Assembly (NCBI GenBank): GCA_937894515.1
Contig: CALCRH010000037.1
Span: 1-26,272 of the forward strand
Length of the DNA stretch: 26,272 bases
Direction of reading: 5' to 3'
From: an uncultured Clostridia bacterium
GTDB lineage: Bacteria; Bacillota; Clostridia; Oscillospirales; Oscillospiraceae
Part shown: piece after piece, positions 7,758-16,163 of the stretch
How the letters are laid out: every line of letters begins with the position of its first letter
Numbering within the stretch: position 1 is the first letter of the stretch
Notes under the pieces: model-generated
Told to the model about the DNA's origin: nothing
Seen by the model: only the letters and a program-made list of their open reading frames with translations
Databases searched by the model: none
Program-made: the position numbers and the translations under genes

Positions 7758-9538
7758 AGAAATTCACCTCCGCTTTCAATTCTCGGAATCAAAATTTCCA
7801 CAGTTGTTCCTTCCCCAGGTATACTGGAAAAAGTAATACCATATGGTTCGCCAAAATGCATTTTTATCCGTTCATGGACATTACGCAGACCGATACTTCT
7901 GTTTTTCTGTTGAGGTTCCTCCTCCAAATTCAATGTCATATCTGTGCCAATTCCATTATCATGAATTCGGATGAGAATATTCCCATTTTGAGCATTTGCA
8001 GAAATAGATAAAATTTTTTTGCCACTTTTACTTTTGAGCCCGTGCAAAACTGCATTCTCCACTATCGGTTGCATGGTTAATTTGATGATTTTACAATACT
8101 GAATATCATTTCCAATATCCCATTCTACATCAAAAGGCTCTTCAAAAAACAATTCTTGTATGTTGATGTATTGCTGCAAAAGTGTAACTTCCATCTTTAA
8201 GGTAATCATTTCTTCGTTTACGGAGATGGTATTACGCAAAAAACCTGTAAAGTCACGCAAGGCTTCTTCAGCTCTCTTTGTATCCCCAGAAATGATTAGA
8301 AAACGGATTGACGCCAGTGTATTGTAAATGAAATGCGGATTGATCTGTGCATACAAAGACTGCAACTCAGCGCTGCGTTTAGCCTCCTGTTCTGCTACCA
8401 CAGAGGCCATTAAATCCTCCAGCCGATCCATCATTGTGTTAAACTCTGTGGTTAGCATTCCAATCTCGTCTTTTGATTTTGATTCAATACGTTTAGAGAT
8501 ATCTCCACTTCGCCCAATTGCCTGCACATTATTGGTGAAATTCTCGATTGGCTTTACCATAGAAACGGATACAACCTTAGAAAACAGTACCAAAACGCTA
8601 AAAGATAATGCCAGTAGTGCGATTAGTATCGTAGTAGATCCTCTGAAATGTAACATCAGCTGATGATCCGGCGTCACGGTAATTACACGCCACACAGGTG
8701 TCCTAACTGTGTTGGACACTATTTGATAGTCTACACCATCTATTGTCATTTGTTGATTTGCGGAATAAGGGGAAAGGAACGGCACAACTAACTCTGGAGA
8801 ATATACGCCAGCGTTGTCTATCATCGAAATAAGCGCTCCGCTTTGAGTGACGACAAAAACACTACCTGCCGACGGGACGGTATTGGCGTATAGTTTGAAA
8901 AGATCACTTTCTAAAAAGCTGACAATCAAGATACCTTGATTCTCCCAAGTATCAAATCGCTTTAAAAACCGGATGCTGTAAATGTAACTTCCGTTATCTG
9001 TGCCATGCAACTCATCCAGATATTCATCTTTCACCCAGATTGTCTGCCAGGGAGACCGCAACAATTCCTGATACCACCACTGATCTTCGATAATAGTCAG
9101 TGCTACGCTACGATCATAGGAACCATCTCCGTAGAGGCGGTAATCATCAGAGATAATTGTCACATGAAGGTCAAGTTTTGGTACTGTGGCATTATACTTT
9201 TGCTGTAATTGCGAAATCTTTTCTCTGTCAATTGCTGCCTGACGATAATCATAGATAATTCCAGTTCGCAAGATTGCCTCAATATCTTCATCCAAGAAGA
9301 ATAGATTGGAAACCGAGTTTATTTGTTCATAAATCAGTTCAAGTTGTTGAGTCGTTTGATTTGACCGCTCTTCATTAACAAAGAGCATCTGCTGTTGAAT
9401 GGTGTTCTTTTGGAAGTATTGTGTCACAAAAATAACCATGGACATAAGCGTTATTAGGGCTACCAACAAACTGATGATACCCTTCGTCTTATAAGATGTA
9501 TCGCGTAATTTTTGCCACATTTCAGACAAGCGTGCCAC
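7754..9538 (-). CDS. Sensor histidine kinase (YesM-like, extracytoplasmic sensor domain)
   Basis: A 594-residue membrane sensor. Transmembrane segment 1 is at about 20-41 and an extracytoplasmic dCache-like domain at about 45-295. Transmembrane segment 2 is at about 300-325, HAMP at about 325-378, and a His_kinase region has phospho-accepting His402 in QINPHFIYNT. The ATPase domain has N-box Asn495 (VENAVLHG), DNGIG at 527-531 and GLRNVHERI. The start is a GTG at 9536-9538 with only a weak ribosome site, so an ATG at codon 7 (MWQKL) is an alternative. The stop overlaps the regulator start. It is divergent from a binding protein that lacks permeases and may read that protein as well as free ligand. 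Confidence 0.92.
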   Translation of the reverse strand: MARLSEMWQKLRDTSYKTKGIISLLVALITLMSMVIFVTQYFQKNTIQQQMLFVNEERSNQTTQQLELIYEQINSVSNLFFLDEDIEAILRTGIIYDYRQAAIDREKISQLQQKYNATVPKLDLHVTIISDDYRLYGDGSYDRSVALTIIEDQWWYQELLRSPWQTIWVKDEYLDELHGTDNGSYIYSIRFLKRFDTWENQGILIVSFLESDLFKLYANTVPSAGSVFVVTQSGALISMIDNAGVYSPELVVPFLSPYSANQQMTIDGVDYQIVSNTVRTPVWRVITVTPDHQLMLHFRGSTTILIALLALSFSVLVLFSKVVSVSMVKPIENFTNNVQAIGRSGDISKRIESKSKDEIGMLTTEFNTMMDRLEDLMASVVAEQEAKRSAELQSLYAQINPHFIYNTLASIRFLIISGDTKRAEEALRDFTGFLRNTISVNEEMITLKMEVTLLQQYINIQELFFEEPFDVEWDIGNDIQYCKIIKLTMQPIVENAVLHGLKSKSGKKILSISANAQNGNILIRIHDNGIGTDMTLNLEEEPQQKNRSIGLRNVHERIKMHFGEPYGITFSSIPGEGTTVEILIPRIESGGEFL

Positions 9539-9734
9539 CTCGTTTCCAAAGTGCTGCGCCAGATTATCTCTTACGCATTAATGTTTATATTATCTTAGCG
9601 TATCATACAATTATAATATATTTTTTTCACTATTTTTGCAATATAGCCAATTCTTTTCCTAAATAGGCCAAAGATTTTGCTACACTCCTCATATAAAAAC
9701 AATTAAAATATAAGTCAAGAAAGGTGGATGCAAC
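9539..9734. promoter_or_regulatory. Divergent promoter region between sensor kinase and binding protein
   Basis: This 196-bp AT-rich spacer must drive both arms. On the minus strand a TATAAT lies at 9615-9610. On the plus strand -10-like TAAAAT is at 9704-9709. Two direct half-sites, ATAGCCAA (9643-9650) and ATAGGCCAA (9663-9671), are 20 bp apart, two helical turns, a layout typical for AraC-type regulators. The second is the box also found upstream of dctP (6172-6191). Start sites are not certain. Confidence 0.55.
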
Positions 9735-10952
9735 ATGAGAAAGTGGTTTCTGCTATTTAGCACCTGTGTTTTTGCTCTGGTCTGTACGCTTTCGTCTCTT
9801 CGTGAAGTCCCCGTCGTTCTGGAGCAGGAGGATCCTGTTCCCACTGTAAGCGAAGATGCACCCCACATTAAAATTGGCATCTATGCCTCACTTACTGGCT
9901 CCGCCTCTATGCTGGGACAAATGGGGCAGCAGGGATGTCGTTTAGCCGTCGACCAAATTAACAGCAGCGGCGGTATCAATGGCAAAGAAATCCGCCTGAT
10001 TGAATACGATGACCAGACCGATCCGTACGTAGCAACAGCTCTTGTCAACAAGATGATCTATGAAGACGGTGTAGCTGCAATTATCGGTTCTCATACCAGC
10101 GGAAATATTATTCAAACTGTTCCTGTTACAGAAAAAGCACATGTGCTTCAAGTTGGACTTGGTACAAGCTATCTATGGACAAATCAGGGTTATCAATATC
10201 TGTTTCGTTCCACCGGTAATTCCCAGGTATATGATGATGCACTTTTTGCTGCAATCAAAGAAGCCGGCTACAAACGTATCGCCCTTTACTACTGTTCCAC
10301 TGAGTATGCCCAAGCAGGTGCAAAGGCCCTGCGAAGTCGTATTCAGGAAGATGGTTCTATGAAAGTGGTATGGTACCATAGCAACGATATCGATCAAACC
10401 GACTTTTTGGATGATTTCCGTTCTATGCTTAATTCCAATCCGGATGCCGTTATTCTGTACGCCAGTAGTGAAAATGCAGGTATTCAGCTTCTCCAACTGC
10501 GGGAGGATGCAAAATATTATGGTTTGGTGTACGGACCAGAGGCCTATTCAAACATTACGGCTCGACAAGAGGCCGGTGATGCGGTAAGCGGACTCGTATA
10601 CGCCTGTACTAATTCTATTCCAGACTCTCCGGCAGACGCCTCATCCGAAATGGAAAGAGCGTTCCTTGAACAACATATCCGTATGTATGGGACTATGCCA
10701 ACGTCTCAAACGGCTTACCGTGGTTATGATGCAATTATGATCCTTGCTGAGGTTTTCCGCACGGCAAAAAGCATGGACAGAGAAGATCTGCGTGAGGCAA
10801 TGCTTCATATCAAAGATTTCCAGGGGATCTGCGGAACTTATGATTTTTCAGACGGATCTGGTGATGGTCTTAAGGGTTGCCAGATTGTAACCATGCTAAA
10901 TCGCAATTCCATGTCTATCGAATACTATAATCCCAATAACCTTTATTATTGA
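9735..10952 (+). CDS. Type I-fold solute-binding protein (Peripla_BP_6 / branched-chain amino acid-binding type), no permease partner
   Basis: A 405-residue secreted or membrane-anchored binding protein. A hydrophobic N-terminus (about 4-21) is followed by a Pro/Glu-rich linker and then the KIGIYASLTGSASMLGQMG start of the LivJ-like fold. GGINGKEIRLIEYDDQTDP and AAIIGSHTSG are family-typical. No good lipobox is present (the cysteine at 17 follows Val), so it is probably a signal-anchored or cleaved protein. The ATG has AAAGGTGG at 7 nt. No ABC permease or ATPase genes are near. Instead it is divergent from a sensor kinase and leads the catabolic operon, 17 bp before the aldolase gene. I infer a ligand-presenting role for the kinase, as with TorT-TorS or LuxP-LuxQ; transport with distant permeases is the alternative. 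Confidence 0.85.
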   Translation: MRKWFLLFSTCVFALVCTLSSLREVPVVLEQEDPVPTVSEDAPHIKIGIYASLTGSASMLGQMGQQGCRLAVDQINSSGGINGKEIRLIEYDDQTDPYVATALVNKMIYEDGVAAIIGSHTSGNIIQTVPVTEKAHVLQVGLGTSYLWTNQGYQYLFRSTGNSQVYDDALFAAIKEAGYKRIALYYCSTEYAQAGAKALRSRIQEDGSMKVVWYHSNDIDQTDFLDDFRSMLNSNPDAVILYASSENAGIQLLQLREDAKYYGLVYGPEAYSNITARQEAGDAVSGLVYACTNSIPDSPADASSEMERAFLEQHIRMYGTMPTSQTAYRGYDAIMILAEVFRTAKSMDREDLREAMLHIKDFQGICGTYDFSDGSGDGLKGCQIVTMLNRNSMSIEYYNPNNLYY

Positions 10953-10969
10953 TGCAGAGGAGGAATACC

Positions 10970-11608
10970 ATGCACACTGTACTTGAAAAACTGTTTCCTA
11001 TCGGTTTGATCCCTGTCGTGGCAGTTCACGACAGTCACGATGCCGTTTCCTTGGTCAATGCCTTTGGAGCCGGCGGTATTCACGCCGCAGAGATTACATT
11101 CCGTACCGCTGCTGCCGAGGATTCAATCCGCAATATTTCTCAAAATTGTCCTGATACCATTGTGGGAGCTGGTACAGTTGTCACTCCCCAGCAATGTCGA
11201 ACTGCAATTGCCGCCGGTGCAAAATTTATCGTTACCCCGGGATATGATCAGAAGATTGTGGATATTTGTCTGGAACAGAATATAGCAGTTTTACCCGGTT
11301 GCCCCACCACCAGCGACCTGATGCTGGCGGTTCAATCCGGGCTTGAAGTGGTTAAGTTCTTTCCTGCACAACAGTTGGGTGGCCTTTCTTTTCTCAAGTC
11401 CATTGCGCCTGTGTTCCCCTCTCTTCGCTTTATGCCAACAGGGGGAATCTCTATGGATAATCTGGAAGAGTATCTCAGGGCTCCCATGGTATTCGCTTGC
11501 GGAGGAAGTTATATATCTCCGGCAAAGCTCATCGAGGCAAAAGCATGGAAGGAGATTACCTTACTTTGTGATAAGACTTCCGAACTGGTGAGAAAGGTGC
11601 GTGGTTAA
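10970..11608 (+). CDS. eda: 2-keto-3-deoxy-6-phosphogluconate (KDPG) aldolase
   Basis: A 212-residue class I aldolase that splits KDPG into pyruvate and glyceraldehyde-3-phosphate, the last step of the pathway encoded here. The catalytic base Glu41 lies in AAEITFRT, Schiff-base Lys129 in VVKFFPA, and phosphate-binding loops are VGAGTV, LPGCPTTS and PTGGIS. The length matches the family. I chose the ATG at 10970-10972 because AGAGGAGG ends 6 nt before it; an upstream in-frame TTG overlaps the previous gene and lacks a ribosome site. It is the second gene of a tight five-gene plus-strand operon and ends 1 nt before kdgK. Confidence 0.95.
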   Translation: MHTVLEKLFPIGLIPVVAVHDSHDAVSLVNAFGAGGIHAAEITFRTAAAEDSIRNISQNCPDTIVGAGTVVTPQQCRTAIAAGAKFIVTPGYDQKIVDICLEQNIAVLPGCPTTSDLMLAVQSGLEVVKFFPAQQLGGLSFLKSIAPVFPSLRFMPTGGISMDNLEEYLRAPMVFACGGSYISPAKLIEAKAWKEITLLCDKTSELVRKVRG

Positions 11609-11609
11609 T

Positions 11610-12632
11610 ATGGGAAAAGTTGTTACATTTGGTGAGATTATGCTTCGCCTGGCGCCTGAAGGCTATGAGCGCTTTTTTCAAAGCGATCGGATGCAGGCCA
11701 CGTTTGGCGGAGGTGAGGCCAACGTCGCAGTTTCTCTTGCCAATTTCGGCGTAAAAAGTACTTATGTGACAAAGCTCCCCACCCACGCTATCGGTCAGGC
11801 GGCCGTGAATGCTCTATGCTATTTTGGCGTGGATACCTCTTGTATCGTTCGTGGCGGCAAGCGCATCGGAATTTACTATTTGGAAAAGGGTGCTTCCCAA
11901 CGAGGCAGTGTATGCATTTATGACCGCGCCAACTCTGCCATCGCCGAAGCTGTTCCCTCTGATTTTAACTGGGAACAGATTTTTGACGGTGCGGATTGGT
12001 TCCACTTTACAGGAATCACTCCGGCCCTGGGAGGTGAGTTGGTGTCCATCTGCAAGGACGCTTGCATCGCCGCAAAACGTCTCGGTATAAAAATCTCCTG
12101 TGATTTGAACTACCGAAGCAAACTATGGAGCCGTCAGGAAGCGTGCGCAGCCATGACAGAGCTATGTCAGTATGTTGATATTTGCATTTCTAATGAAGAA
12201 GATGCCAAGGATGTTTTTGGCATTGAAGCGGAAAATACCGATATCGTTGGCGGTTCACTCAATAAAGCCGGCTATGAATCCGTTGCCCGACAACTCTGTG
12301 AGAGGTACGGCTTTGAAAAAGTTGCTATCACCCTGCGAACCTCTCTTTCTGCCAGTGACAACAACTGGGCAGGTATGCTTTACGATGGGAGTCATAGTTA
12401 TTTTTCCAAGGAATACCACTTACATATCGTAGATCGTGTCGGCGGCGGTGACAGTTTTGGGGCCGGCTTGATATATAGTCTCCTCCAGGGCAAAGATTCT
12501 CAAACTGCGATTGAGTTTGCTGTGGCCGCCTCTGCATTAAAACACTCTATAGAGGGCGATTTTAACCGTGTGTCCATTGCCGAAGTGGAAAAGCTCTCTG
12601 GCGGCGATGGCTCCGGTCGTGTCCAACGATAA
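11610..12632 (+). CDS. kdgK: 2-keto-3-deoxygluconate (KDG) kinase, PfkB family
   Basis: A 340-residue PfkB-type sugar kinase that phosphorylates KDG to KDPG with ATP. The N-terminal TFGGGEANVAVSLANFG substrate-binding motif is near 31-47. The C-terminal DRVGGGDSFGAG holds catalytic Asp281 and the anion hole. The ISNEEDAKDVFG segment is typical of KDG kinases. The ATG at 11610 lies 1 nt after the aldolase stop with AAGGTG ten bases upstream; the upstream in-frame GTG at 11601 would overlap the aldolase. It sits between aldolase and uxaB in pathway-consistent order. Ribokinase-like activity on another keto-acid is possible, but the context makes KDG the best substrate. Confidence 0.93.
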   Translation: MGKVVTFGEIMLRLAPEGYERFFQSDRMQATFGGGEANVAVSLANFGVKSTYVTKLPTHAIGQAAVNALCYFGVDTSCIVRGGKRIGIYYLEKGASQRGSVCIYDRANSAIAEAVPSDFNWEQIFDGADWFHFTGITPALGGELVSICKDACIAAKRLGIKISCDLNYRSKLWSRQEACAAMTELCQYVDICISNEEDAKDVFGIEAENTDIVGGSLNKAGYESVARQLCERYGFEKVAITLRTSLSASDNNWAGMLYDGSHSYFSKEYHLHIVDRVGGGDSFGAGLIYSLLQGKDSQTAIEFAVAASALKHSIEGDFNRVSIAEVEKLSGGDGSGRVQR

Positions 12633-12649
12633 TGGGGAAGGACATCGTG

Positions 12650-14131
12650 ATGGAACAACTCAATTATGCTGTTTTGCGTAAAAAACAGCCCCTTGCTTTT
12701 ACTCTTCCCGACGCTCCTGAACGCATACTGCAATTCGGCGAGGGCGGTTTCATGCGGGGCTTTGTCGATGCTTTTGTCGATGAGATAAATGAAAAAACAG
12801 ATTTTTGCGGCAAAGTAGTTGTCTGCCAGCCACGCGGCGGCCATCCGGAAATTTCTGAGGCCTTCACACGGCAAGAAGGACTTTATACCCTAATCCTTCG
12901 GGGTCGTGAAAATGGGCAAAAGGTTTCTCGCACACGCGTAATTTCTTGTATTTCCCGGTGTCTGGACCCCAAAAGCCAGTGGCAAGAGGTCCTTGCCTGC
13001 GCTGAGAATCCCGCGTTACGCTTTATTATTTCCAACACCACAGAAGCCGGCATTATTTTTGATCCAGGCTGTCGTTTAAACGATGCTCCCCCCACATCCT
13101 ATCCCGCAAAACTGTTATGCTTTTTATACCGACGGTATCAGTTGGGGCTGAATGGTTTTTGGATTCTACCTTGCGAACTGAATGACCATAACGGCACATT
13201 GTTACAGACTACCCTGGAACAATACTGCGATCTTTGGCAGTTAGAAGATGGATTTCGTCAGTGGTTCCATGAACAAAACACCATCTGCTCAACTTTGGTC
13301 GACCGCATCGTCACCGGCTTTCCTATGGCCGAATTTGACGAACTATGCCACTCCTTGGGCTACCGGGATGATTTGCTTGATACTGCAGAAGTATTTGGTT
13401 CCTGGGTCATTGAAGCCCCATACAAATTACTGGACGAACTCCCGCTGCAAAAAGCCGGCCTTCCGGTGATTCTCACCACCGATCATACGCCATATAAGCA
13501 ACGCAAGGTGCGTATCCTCAACGGTGGTCATACTTCTATGGTGCTGGGTGCCTATCTGGCGGGTAAAGATATCGTTCGTGATTGCATGGGAGATTCCATA
13601 ATACGTAGCTTTATGAATCGTTGCATTTATGATGAAATTATTCCTACTCTGAATCTTCCTGCTGAAGATCTAAAAAGTTTTGCTGCATCGGTATTGGACC
13701 GCTTTGATAACCCATATATTGATCATTCTTTACTGGCAATCTCCCTGAATTCTACGGCCAAATGGCGCTCACGTGTCCTCCCTACGGTACAGGACTACTA
13801 TGCTATTAAGGGTGTCCTCCCACCGTGTCTTGTTGCCGGATTTGCCTTCTATGTAGCCTTCTACCATCATGCGCAAGAATGCGGGGAAGAGTGCCTGTTT
13901 GCGCACCATAGTGGAAGAACATACGAAATCAAGGACGATTCTTATGTGCTGGATTTCTTCTTCCACCATCGCTTTGATGCGCCCAGAGAATTGGTTCACG
14001 CCCTGGTAAACGATGATAAATTGTGGGGAGATGCCTTGCGGCAATTACCGGGATTTGAAGAAGCGGTCGTTAATATACTTACTGATATACAAGAAAAGGG
14101 TACCTACGCCGTAATGAAGGAGTGCATTTGA
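12650..14131 (+). CDS. uxaB: Tagaturonate reductase / altronate oxidoreductase (mannitol dehydrogenase family)
   Basis: A 493-residue NAD-dependent dehydrogenase that reduces D-tagaturonate to D-altronate. The N-terminal Rossmann entry is LQFGEGGFMRGFVDAF (about 27-42). The C-terminal domain has the family catalytic segment around Lys286 and Asn291-His294 (RKVRILNGGHTS). Similarity is to UxaB rather than UxuB or MtlD, judged from the QFGEGGFMRGF entry and length close to the E. coli enzyme. I chose the ATG at 12650 because GGGGAAGGA ends 7 nt before it; an ATG at 12632 overlaps the kdgK stop but has no ribosome site. The stop overlaps the uxaA start by one base (TGATG). Confidence 0.93.
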   Translation: MEQLNYAVLRKKQPLAFTLPDAPERILQFGEGGFMRGFVDAFVDEINEKTDFCGKVVVCQPRGGHPEISEAFTRQEGLYTLILRGRENGQKVSRTRVISCISRCLDPKSQWQEVLACAENPALRFIISNTTEAGIIFDPGCRLNDAPPTSYPAKLLCFLYRRYQLGLNGFWILPCELNDHNGTLLQTTLEQYCDLWQLEDGFRQWFHEQNTICSTLVDRIVTGFPMAEFDELCHSLGYRDDLLDTAEVFGSWVIEAPYKLLDELPLQKAGLPVILTTDHTPYKQRKVRILNGGHTSMVLGAYLAGKDIVRDCMGDSIIRSFMNRCIYDEIIPTLNLPAEDLKSFAASVLDRFDNPYIDHSLLAISLNSTAKWRSRVLPTVQDYYAIKGVLPPCLVAGFAFYVAFYHHAQECGEECLFAHHSGRTYEIKDDSYVLDFFFHHRFDAPRELVHALVNDDKLWGDALRQLPGFEEAVVNILTDIQEKGTYAVMKECI

Positions 14132-15588
14132 TGAAACTGATGCAAATTCATCCACAGGATAATGTAGCTGTTGCCCTCACCGATATTACCACTGGAGATG
14201 AAGGCGCTCTTGAACAAATCCCTGCCGGACACAAGATGGCAATTCAATCTGTTGCTCAGGATGAATATATCATCAAGTACGGCTGCGTGATTGGGCAAGC
14301 AACTCAGAATATACCAAAAGGTGCTTGGGTACATACTCATAACGTAAAAACAACCCTTTCCGAGCAATCCGATTATTCCTATCACCCCGTTACCTATGCG
14401 CTCCCGAATCCACAGATTCAGTGTTTTCAAGGATATCTGCGGTCTGATGGCCGTTGTGGTATACGTAATGAACTGTGGATCATTCCCACAGTCGGCTGTG
14501 TCAACGGTATCTGTCAGACCCTTGCCGCAAAAGGACAATCTCTGGTGCAAGGCAGTGTTGAGGGCGTCTACACTTTTCCACATCCTTTTGGTTGTTCTCA
14601 AATGGGAGACGACCATGCGCAGACGCGCCGCATTTTAGCTGCTCTTGCCAACCATCCCAACGCCGGTGGTGTGCTTGTGGTTGGCCTCGGCTGTGAAAAT
14701 TTGACAATCGAGCAGCTCAAAACAGAACTTGGCGAGTACGATCCCTACCGGATTCGCTTTTTGATCTGCCAGCAAGTGGAGGATGAAATAGAACGAGGTC
14801 TTTTGTTGCTAAAAGAGCTGGCGGATTACGCAGAAAGTTTTCACCGCGAAACACTTCCTGCTTCAAAGCTGGTAATCGGCCTCAAATGCGGTGGTTCTGA
14901 TGGGTTTTCCGGTATTACTGCCAATCCAACAGTGGGGCAGCTCTCGGATATGATTATCGCCATGGGAGGCAGTAGCGTTCTTACCGAGGTTCCTGAAATG
15001 TTCGGAGCAGAAAGCATTTTATTAAATCGATGCAAAGATGATACCACTTTCCGTACTGCTGCAAAAATGCTTTCCGATTTTAAAGACTATTTTGTTTCGC
15101 ACCATCAAGTTGTTTATGAAAATCCCAGTCCCGGCAATAAAAAAGGCGGTATCACCACTCTGGAGGATAAATCCTGCGGTTGTGTACAAAAAGGAGGTCG
15201 GGCGCCTATTACCGGCGTTTTGAACTATGGTCAGCAATTGAGTGGCATCGGATTGCACCTTCTTGCTGGTCCCGGAAATGATTTGGTCAGCACCACCGCA
15301 TTGACCGCTGCCGGAGTTCACCTAATCCTATTTACTACCGGTCGGGGAACACCTTTTGGTGCTCCGGTTCCTACTGTAAAAATCTCTTCCAATTCGGCTC
15401 TATATCAGAGCAAGTCGAGATGGATTGATTTTAATGCGGGAACGATTGCTCAGGATGAAGAATCGCCTGCTGTTGCTGCGGAGAGATTACTTAAGTTTGT
15501 TTTGGAAGTAGCTTCTGGGAAAAAAACTCGCTCAGAGATGCTGGGAAATCGGGAAATTTCTATCTTCAAAGATGGTGTCGTATTGTAA
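14131..15588 (+). CDS. uxaA: Altronate dehydratase UxaA
   Basis: A 485-residue metal-dependent dehydratase that converts D-altronate to KDG. The N-terminal SAF-like domain (about 1-80, with ITTGDEG and IPAGHKMA) is followed by the galactarate/altronate dehydratase core: GYLRSDGRCGIRNELWIIPTVGCVN, HPFGCSQMGDDH, CGGSDGFSGITANPTVG and a C-terminal GRGTPFGAPVPTVK. Conserved Cys and His residues there bind iron. Both SAF and core are in one chain, as in E. coli UxaA. The ATG at 14131 overlaps the uxaB stop and has AAGGAG 8 nt upstream; a GTG nine bases earlier is less likely. It is the last gene of the operon; the bidirectional terminator at 16102 probably ends the transcript. Confidence 0.95.
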   Translation: MKLMQIHPQDNVAVALTDITTGDEGALEQIPAGHKMAIQSVAQDEYIIKYGCVIGQATQNIPKGAWVHTHNVKTTLSEQSDYSYHPVTYALPNPQIQCFQGYLRSDGRCGIRNELWIIPTVGCVNGICQTLAAKGQSLVQGSVEGVYTFPHPFGCSQMGDDHAQTRRILAALANHPNAGGVLVVGLGCENLTIEQLKTELGEYDPYRIRFLICQQVEDEIERGLLLLKELADYAESFHRETLPASKLVIGLKCGGSDGFSGITANPTVGQLSDMIIAMGGSSVLTEVPEMFGAESILLNRCKDDTTFRTAAKMLSDFKDYFVSHHQVVYENPSPGNKKGGITTLEDKSCGCVQKGGRAPITGVLNYGQQLSGIGLHLLAGPGNDLVSTTALTAAGVHLILFTTGRGTPFGAPVPTVKISSNSALYQSKSRWIDFNAGTIAQDEESPAVAAERLLKFVLEVASGKKTRSEMLGNREISIFKDGVVL

Positions 15589-15935
15589 TTGAAATATAGG
15601 AAAGTGGCGGTCGTGGTGCACACAACGTCAATCATTCTCATCACTGATAATCCGTCTCTTTTTCTTGCATTTTACAGCGGCTCGTAGTATATCCGATATA
15701 CCTGGGACAATCGCTGCTCAGATAGATGCACGAATGCTCCGGTTGTTCAAGGATTTCCATGTCTCGTTATACATAGCCTTGGACACACCCTAATCGGGAT
15801 GATGTACTGAAACACCGCACGGATGGGGCGCTATCCTTGGTACCCTCAGCCACCGCTATCTATGGTTCGGTGATTCGTTTGGCTGGATTAAAGTGATGTG
15901 GTGATATCACGTGGAAAAGTCAGTAGATCACGTAT

Positions 15936-16013
15936 AGTTTAGACGCTAAACAGTCAGCGAATATCAGCCTGAAAAGGCTTTCAGCTCTGCTGACCAGTTA
16001 AGTTGTCTAAACT
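15936..16013 (+). ncRNA. Candidate structured RNA: nested stems with GAAA loop
   Basis: Three stems nest: AGTTTAGAC (15936-15944) with GTCTAAACT (16005-16013), GTCAGC (15953-15958) with GCTGAC (15989-15994), and AGCCT (15966-15970) with AGGCT (15975-15979) around a GAAA tetraloop. The GNRA-type loop exists only in the plus-strand transcript, suggesting that orientation. It matches no RNA family I recognise. It may be a 3' UTR structure of the uxaA transcript, or an end structure of the surrounding repeat element. Confidence 0.35.
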
Positions 16014-16101
16014 GTCGTTCCCCTCTAAGGGATATTTAGGCAATGTCCCGCATTGCTACTCTCCGTTCTATCCTTCCCTAATCCGCCCTCAACAACCCAA
16101 C

Positions 16102-16163
16102 AAAAATTGACCTTTCTCCCTCACGGCAACCGCAAGTTGCTAATAGGAGAAAGGTCAATTTTT
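16102..16163. terminator. Bidirectional intrinsic terminator between uxaA and the helicase gene
   Basis: An 18-bp perfect stem (16102-16119 with 16146-16163) encloses a 26-base loop that can form its own GCAAC/GTTGC hairpin. Both strands end the stem with AATTTTT, so it can stop the uxaA transcript from the left and the helicase transcript from the right. It sits between two convergent operons, as expected. Confidence 0.85.

Noticed and set aside
15641..15760. 39-codon minus-strand reading frame (MEILEQPEHSC...) in the junction
   Set aside because: No ribosome site, many Cys and Tyr residues, no family; may be a remnant of an older gene but cannot be supported.
15936..16013. Integron attC-like site
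   Set aside because: The outer repeats have the wrong order and bases for the RYYYAAC/GTTRRRY core pair, and no integrase or cassette array is present.
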